From assembly GCA_964016885.1 (NCBI GenBank), contig OZ024743.1, positions 18,336,372 to 18,400,371 on the forward strand: a stretch of 64,000 bases of DNA, in the 5' to 3' direction. Origin of the DNA: Eledone cirrhosa. Lineage: Eukaryota > Mollusca > Cephalopoda > Octopoda > Eledonidae. The notes under the pieces were generated by a model. It saw nothing but the letters and a program-made list of their open reading frames with translations. It was not told where the DNA came from and did no database searches. The position numbers were made by a program, and so were the translations under genes. Below, in pieces: positions 58,384 to 64,000 of this stretch (the first letter of the stretch is position 1; the number at the start of each line of letters is the position of its first letter).

Positions 58384-58425
58384 TTATCACCTGAGGAAGG
58401 GCTTATGCCCGAAACGTCGTTCCCC
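58384..58425 (+). ncRNA. Hammerhead-like motif, family F
   Basis: Consensus core CTGAGGA (58391-58397), one extra A, stem II GGGC/GCCC with a TTAT loop, GAAA (58411-58414), then CGTC, where ACGU is the loopless stem III and C58418 the expected cleavage residue. Stem I is only 2 bp. The GAAACGTC form is typical of PLE-linked hammerheads. The inserted A and weak stem I suggest decay. Confidence 0.5.
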
Positions 58426-58508
58426 ACCACCATCCCATTCTCCAGAGCGTGAAATTAATAAACATTCGTTGTACTGCCTCTCTGTTTTGTTCCTGTTCAA
58501 ATTGTTCC

Positions 58509-58510
<2 letters not shown>

Positions 58511-58556
<46 letters not shown>
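58511..58556. repeat. (TA)n microsatellite
   Basis: Pure TA run, about 95 bp downstream of the hammerhead-like motif. Confidence 0.97.
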
Positions 58557-58558
<2 letters not shown>

Positions 58559-58559
58559 A

Positions 58560-59186
58560 TACCTAAAATGAAGGTGAACGTAAAATGACTATAGTTGAAG
58601 AGATGATACTGGAAAGTTGATAGAGTGTAGGCATTTCTATTTTATGTTGAGATGGCTTCTACGTGGCTTGAATTGTTTCATTATATTCCGAGGATTTCAT
58701 ATGAATGAAAAACTTCGTGTTCAATACAAGAATTTCTCTATATAATATATATGCATATGTGTAACTGTATGTGCGTATGTGGCTGTGCGTGTGTGTGTGT
58801 GGGTGTGTGGTGCATTAATCTGTGTTTATGAGTGTGCGTTGGTTTGTGTATACAGTGTATGTATATATGAATCTGTAATTCAATTTTTGTAAACAATTCC
58901 AAACTGATATGTTTACATGTTTCTATTAGATGAAATGAATCACGTGGAGAGAGCAGTATGTTTCCAAATATGTGTTTTACCTTTTCTTTAATAATGTAAG
59001 ATACGCAATACTTATGTAATTTATCTAATTATCCCGATTTAGTTCATCTGTGTTTCATCAACTATTGTTAGTTTTCAGTTAATTTAGATATTTTTCTCAA
59101 TAATAATCATCATCCTACCTAAGTTGCATATTTATTCTTTGTCCCCTATTTACGAAATTAAAGCGTCTTGTAACATTTTGTCTAAT
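58560..59186. other. No gene recognised
   Basis: AT-rich sequence with a TG-rich stretch at 58760-58860. Confidence 0.45.
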
Positions 59187-59340
59187 AATTGTTTCTAGCT
59201 TTGGCACAAAGCCAGTTATTATCGCAGTGCATTACTGGTACTTTATTTCATCGACCCCGTAAGGATGAAAGGCAAAATTATCCTCTGCGGGATTGAACTC
59301 ACACCTTAAATGGATGTAACTCTACCGATACTGCCAATCC
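59187..59340 (-). mobile_element. tRNA-derived SINE, copy 8, internally deleted
   Basis: Minus strand. The body is well matched. The B box is GAGTTCAATCCCGC with one base missing, and the segment between the boxes is shortened by about 25 bp. Confidence 0.85.
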
Positions 59341-59344
59341 ATCT

Positions 59345-59995
59345 TTTTCTAATAATATTAAGCTATTAGGAACATAATATATTATTCACAATATATATTA
59401 TCATTCAGTACGAGATGGAAGACTCCGAAGTTACTAATTGGTCGCTGGAGAATGGATTGTTTTCCGAAATACATCAGGATTAATACATATTACCAAAGTT
59501 TATTATATATTGGTTTCTTCCTCATTTGCATTTCACTCTATTCGGTATTCTTATCTCTCTCTTTCTTCCTTATCCAACATTGTTTCCTCCATACTGTTTA
59601 GGTATACTCACGTTTTGCTCAATGTTATAAATCTGAATTGAAGCACAGTTCTCAACTAGCGCAGCTTTCATAACAAAAGATGTGTAATATGTTATCTCAT
59701 ATATTATCAGAGTTTTATGTCATTTAAGTATTTGTGTTTCTTTTAATAGCCTACTATTATTAATGAAATGTTTAAAAGGTTTGAAAGAGTTTCGGTTCCC
59801 TCAAAGTGTTTAATGTATTTAATCTAAATTTCGCGTAATTTCTGAATGGAATTTTAATATAATAAGCCGAATTATGGCAGAATACCAAGATAAAAGAACG
59901 TTGATTTCCTTGTAGCTCTTAGAGAGTGTATAGTTAAATGAAGGCAATAGTTATTCACATTTGTATCTCGAGCGTAAATATTAAGGTGATAACAT
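59345..59995. other. No gene recognised
   Basis: AT-rich unique sequence. Confidence 0.45.
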
Positions 59996-60009
59996 ATATT
60001 TCTTGATTT

Positions 60010-60610
60010 CAGCTAGACAGAGACGGCTTGGTCATCGCTGTTTCCCTGAAGTTCAGCCTCAGTATTTGTAAGCCTCATAAAATCCGCTGTTGATCAACTG
60101 TAGATTATTTCTGTCAGCAACCACTGCCAAATCGTTAGATTGGTCGCCGCCCCACACATGATTCCTCTCTCAATTAGATCATAAAGCATGGTTTGCACGG
60201 AACAGGCTTCATGTTCCATCTAGGTCCAGATGGAGGTGACGGCAAAAACCAGAATGCATAACATTTTCCCCGAACATTGAGTCTTAAAACCCCATATGGG
60301 ATGCCGTATTTGACACATACTCTGGCGCCAACAGTTTAGGTTTTCCTCCACGCTAGGTTGTAGAGCTAGTGTGTCAGAATATTGGTCGCTCCCTAGTTGA
60401 TGTGTGGTTGAGCCTGTGGCAGTGGAGACTTCCGACGTTTGAGCCCACATACCATATCTCTAGTCGCAGATATCGGACTGGAGTTGGCTACACGTAGACG
60501 CAAGCTGTGGTGGATTGGCTGTTCCACCGCTTCACACTCTTCATCCTTCGGGGCAATGTCTTTTCTGGTCTGTCGGCCTAGACCACGAAGCACACTGTCG
60601 CTTACATTTC
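60010..60610. other. Unassigned segment of higher GC content
   Basis: This stretch is visibly richer in G and C than its surroundings, with two short minus-strand frames (60593-60393 and 60450-60220) that together read like a decayed coding sequence (for example RQTRKDIAPKDEECEAVEQP and QMCQIRHPIWGFKTQ-like text). A polypyrimidine-AG (TTTCTTGATTTCAG) ends at 60012 on the plus strand, but the frame after it is stopped. I cannot name a family. An old transposon or gene fragment is likely. Confidence 0.3.
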
Positions 60611-61179
60611 ATTGAGAGAGTTCAATAATTAATTCAGTTTGAAGAAGTTAGACATCACAAACTTCACAATCCAACGTTACATAATTGGGTTATACTACAG
60701 AGCCTAATATAAATTTACATCGCTATTAATGCAGCCTATCTGAATTAAAATTCGTTGCCATTTTATACTATCCACTAGAGTTAATAAAGATATACTAATC
60801 TTATTTAAACATGCGTTATAACTTTATACTTGTTGAGTGACTATTATTATTGATTCCTATAGAAACCGATATTTAACGTGAAATTATGTTGACGTATCTT
60901 GTATCGCTTTCAACGTTTATCCGAGGATACTATGTTGACGATTTTGCTTTATGCTTTTGATAATCGATATTGTTCCATGCGATATGATGTTTTATTTCCA
61001 CTATGCTGAGGAATATATATGGCATACGAGGTTGACTCAGAATATTCTGATACGTTCCTTTTCATGCACCTTTATATTACCTACGTAACTGTCACTTTAA
61101 GAAATTCTTGGTCTGGTTTTATTAAGGTAACAGGCCTAATCGTTTTTGCAGGTTAAAGTTTCAGGCCACTACACCACGT

Positions 61180-62275
61180 TAAACAATACCTGCCATACAT
61201 GTTTCGAAACATCTTACTGATTCAACAGTGCAGTCCGGACATGGGAACGATGGTCAGGCTCGATATGCAATAAGGTATTGTGAAAGTTCGCTAAACGCTT
61301 CAGAAACCTATGCAATTGTCAAAAGTGCTATCAGACTAGCTTCCATGAAGCGGGCGACTCTTTCAACTGGCACAAGAGGTTCCGGTAGGGCATGGAGTAC
61401 CTGAGGGATGATGAGACGTGTGTCAGGTTGAGAGACATTAGGAAACCAAAGGTGGTTAACAACATTTGCAAATATCTGGACAAGGAACGTCTAGCTAAAT
61501 TTGAAGAGTCATTCATGATGAGCTGAACATGCGCATAGTTTGAACAGAATTTCTTCCCAAGGTCTTTAATGAACATCAGGGGAAGAAGAGTGTTGTTGAC
61601 AGGAGGGAGATGGAAGAGAGATCACTTGAAAACCAAGTGTATTTGACCTTCTGGTAAGCTGTGATCAGAGCTGGGTTCATTGTTATGATACAGAGGCCAA
61701 GAGACAGAGTAAGCAGAGGAAATTTTCTGATTCCCTAAGACCAAAGAAAGCTAGTCTAAGAATGTCCACTAGAAAGCTCACGATGGTCCCATTATTTGAC
61801 TGCAAGGGTATAATATAAATCCGCTGTCTCGCCCATGACCAGGCAGTCAACACGAAATATTATGTAAAGGTGTTAAGGCAATTCAGAAAGAGATTTTGCC
61901 GCAAGAGACCAGATATCTTAAAGTCTGGTCAGTGGCAGCTGCACCAGGACAATGCCCCCTGCCGAAAAGCCATTCTGGTTCCTAAATATTTGACCGATAT
62001 GGGAATCAATACTGACTCTCATCCACCCTACAGCCCATAATTAGCCCTATGTGACTTCTAGATGTTACCTAAACTAAATCAGAAGCTCGAGGGTATCCGA
62101 TTTGAGGATGTGGAAGAGACGACAGAAGGTACGACAAGCGCACTGGACACCTTTACTTTGGAGGACTAGAGAAGGCCATTCGAAATCTGATTGGAGAGCT
62201 ACAACACAAGTGCATTGAAGTTTGACGGAGAGTAGAAATTTTGCTGATCCGCAAATGAAAGTTTCAAAAGCTCTT
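61180..62275 (+). pseudogene. mariner-type transposase, inactive
   Basis: The N-terminal helix-turn-helix region survives in pieces (LNASETYAIVKSA, then SFNWHKRF and GMEYLRDDETCVRLRDIRKP). The catalytic region keeps the first Asp in LFDCKGII (61798) and the second in LHQDNAPCRKAI (61948). HPPYSP is followed by a stop where mariner has its third catalytic Asp (62038-62040, in the same frame). Only 29 codons separate the last two positions instead of the usual 34. Several frameshifts and stops are present. I could not identify terminal inverted repeats. Confidence 0.8.
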
Positions 62276-62289
62276 GAGTGTACATATAT

Positions 62290-64000
62290 ATTTATTTCTA
62301 TAGTGAAATACCTAAGTTGTCTCTAATTGCACACATGGCATCAATGTTAGTCCTGCAGAAATAACGAAGGTTAGCCAATCTACTAAGAAAATGCTTACTA
62401 AATATTGAGCTGTTGATGTACATCAGAAAGGAATTCGTTTTATCGGGCCTGTGAACGTGTGAAATATATTGGGATAGGGCACATATCAACATTATCTTTT
62501 GCAATTTTTATCTGACAAGTTTCACACGAGTGTGGGCATATTTTATGATAGTATACTTATGATTTACTCCCAATGTGAATACAGTTGAATGTCCATTACG
62601 AATTTGAAAATATTGATCTATTCTTTTCGTGTATACACACTTCCAAATAGAAAAGCGGAAAACTATGCGCATTCGCATTTTAAGTCCATTTTCTCAAGCT
62701 GAAATGAGAGCATTTCCCACTGATCAATATCACTTGCCACTCTACATCATTCAATATTTATATTCTCAGACAGATAACGTTCAAATATATAATTATGATT
62801 GTAATATTATTCTTATATATCATATCTGATTATTTGAGATTTACATGTTCATAGAGTTTATATAATTGGGATATTAAGAACGTTGTCTTCTCTTACATAT
62901 TTACAAGTGTTAGAAGGCATGAATATAATCGGTCTTAATCGAAAATCAAAAATGTATCCTCTTTTTTTCACTGCATTTAATATTTATGTATTTCATTATA
63001 TTTTGACGTACTTATATATTTACTATGCCATGACACGTTACACATAAAAACACGTAACACATAAAAAACAAAGCAAGAACGATGAAGAGATATCGAATGA
63101 CCAACGGGAGAGAAAAGAAGCTTAGATAAAATGTTTAATGTGAAAAACTGGAGTAGCTACTATGTTAGCTAAAATCTTTTTCCGAAAGTTTCCATAGCCG
63201 CCATATACTGAGAGATCGTATTTATAGTTGGTATATCCTTAGCAATATAATTTACTTTCAATCTCTATAGTTTATGATAATGATCAGCTTCGAGAAGTCC
63301 TCATTCTCAAACTGGCAGTTGCTGCATTGGAACAAATCATGCCAAAGAATTTTCCGGCACTTTACGTTGGAGCATAAATGTGATTGTCTACGACGCATCT
63401 GTGATTATATAGAGTTCAACGGTGTATAGCATATTCGAAGCCAGCTAAATGATTTGGTTAGCGATGTGTTTGGAATATAGTGTATACATATTATCTCTCT
63501 TGTTATTACATCTGATTTCTTAGTTGCTCTAATATATGTATTGCCTGATATGTATTTAGCCCCACACCTTTTCATTGATTGAAAAATCTCTAGGTTCGAT
63601 AAAGCACTATTTCATCAGCAGCCCATTCACAATATAGTGTGAATGCATATAGTATGCAGAAAATTCATAACACACAACTCACAGATCAGGTTAAAATAAT
63701 ATGTAATATGCAATGTGAGACATGTTTATCATCAGTAACATTGTAGTTATGTAAAGATAAGCATCTTCTCTACGCATTTTCCGCATCACATTTTCCAACC
63801 TAATCCGCCATTTTGTTCTTTTCTGCATTTAATCTGTTTATCATCACTTCACTACTCCACTGCGCCACGAACATCAGTATATTTATCCTCCTTCTCCATA
63901 ACATCCTCATCAATATCACCAATACCATAATTTCCATTACCGACAACACTACTACAAGCACTGCCACCACTAAAATACACATTATCAGCATCATCATTAT
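62290..64000. other. AT-rich unique sequence, no gene recognised
   Basis: No supportable gene or repeat. The last 160 bp (63840-64000) is rich in CATCA/CACCA-like triplets, which opens a valine/methionine-rich frame on the minus strand. Confidence 0.5.

Noticed and set aside
60000..60070. Polypyrimidine-AG suggesting a host exon start
   Set aside because: The reading frame after the AG meets a stop within about 25 codons in the best frame, and no donor site or conserved peptide supports an exon.

Overview
The window looks like repeat-dense, AT-rich non-genic DNA (intergenic or intronic) from a cephalopod mollusc, most likely an octopus. This is inferred from three things. There are many long (TA)n, (TG)n and (ATT)n microsatellites. 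There are several copies of a tRNA-derived SINE of the type known from octopus. The retroelements are a mix of Penelope-like elements (PLEs), Tx1-clade, CR1-like and R4/R2-like LINEs, and mariner. I found no convincing host protein-coding exon, tRNA or rRNA gene. Nearly every long reading frame is either a (TA)n or (TG)n translation or a decayed transposable element.

Layout. At 1-0.7 kb there is a PLE 3' end with a GIY-YIG domain. At 3-7.2 kb a large inverted repeat encloses a tandem dimer at 4.0-5.0 kb and a decayed minus-strand PLE at 6.0-6.96 kb. At 8.5-13.3 kb there is a palindromic repeat, three copies of an approximately 0.9-1 kb repeat and two minus-strand PLE fragments. A plus-strand PLE lies at 13.5-14.7 kb. 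At 15.3-19.8 kb there is a cluster of small non-coding elements carrying hammerhead-ribozyme cores. A decayed minus-strand CR1-like LINE lies at 19.8-23.8 kb and a fold-back PLE at 25.1-26.4 kb. Two minus-strand Tx1-like LINE fragments lie at 27.0-30.3 kb. SINEs and a PLE terminal region lie at 32.1-34.9 kb. From 34.9 to 54.7 kb there is an R4/R2-like LINE fragment, then four head-to-tail plus-strand Tx1-like LINEs separated by (ATT)n tracts, then a second R4/R2-like fragment. From 54.8 to 64 kb the sequence is mostly unique and AT-rich, with SINE remnants, one more hammerhead-like motif at 58.4 kb and a dead mariner at 61.2-62.3 kb.

Main discovery. At least fourteen hammerhead-type motifs, falling into about seven families, can be folded by eye here. 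The best, at 15876-15946 (+), has every invariant core nucleotide, an 8-bp perfect stem I, a 15-of-16-bp stem II and a palindromic stem III, with a second copy inverted 0.5 kb away. Three families occur as tandem or partial dimers with cleavage-site spacings of about 526, 320 and 482 nt. That is the architecture of retrozymes, small non-autonomous retroelements that circularise through their ribozymes. One hammerhead family lies about 200 bp downstream of a PLE stop codon, matching the known presence of hammerheads in PLE terminal repeats. A plausible model is that PLE reverse transcriptase/GIY-YIG enzymes mobilise both the PLEs and the ribozyme dimers.

Second theme. The Tx1-like LINEs begin and end exactly at (ATT)n tracts, which suggests an (ATT)n microsatellite-specific insertion preference that builds head-to-tail arrays. 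All LINE copies seen are inactivated by frameshifts, stops or internal deletions.
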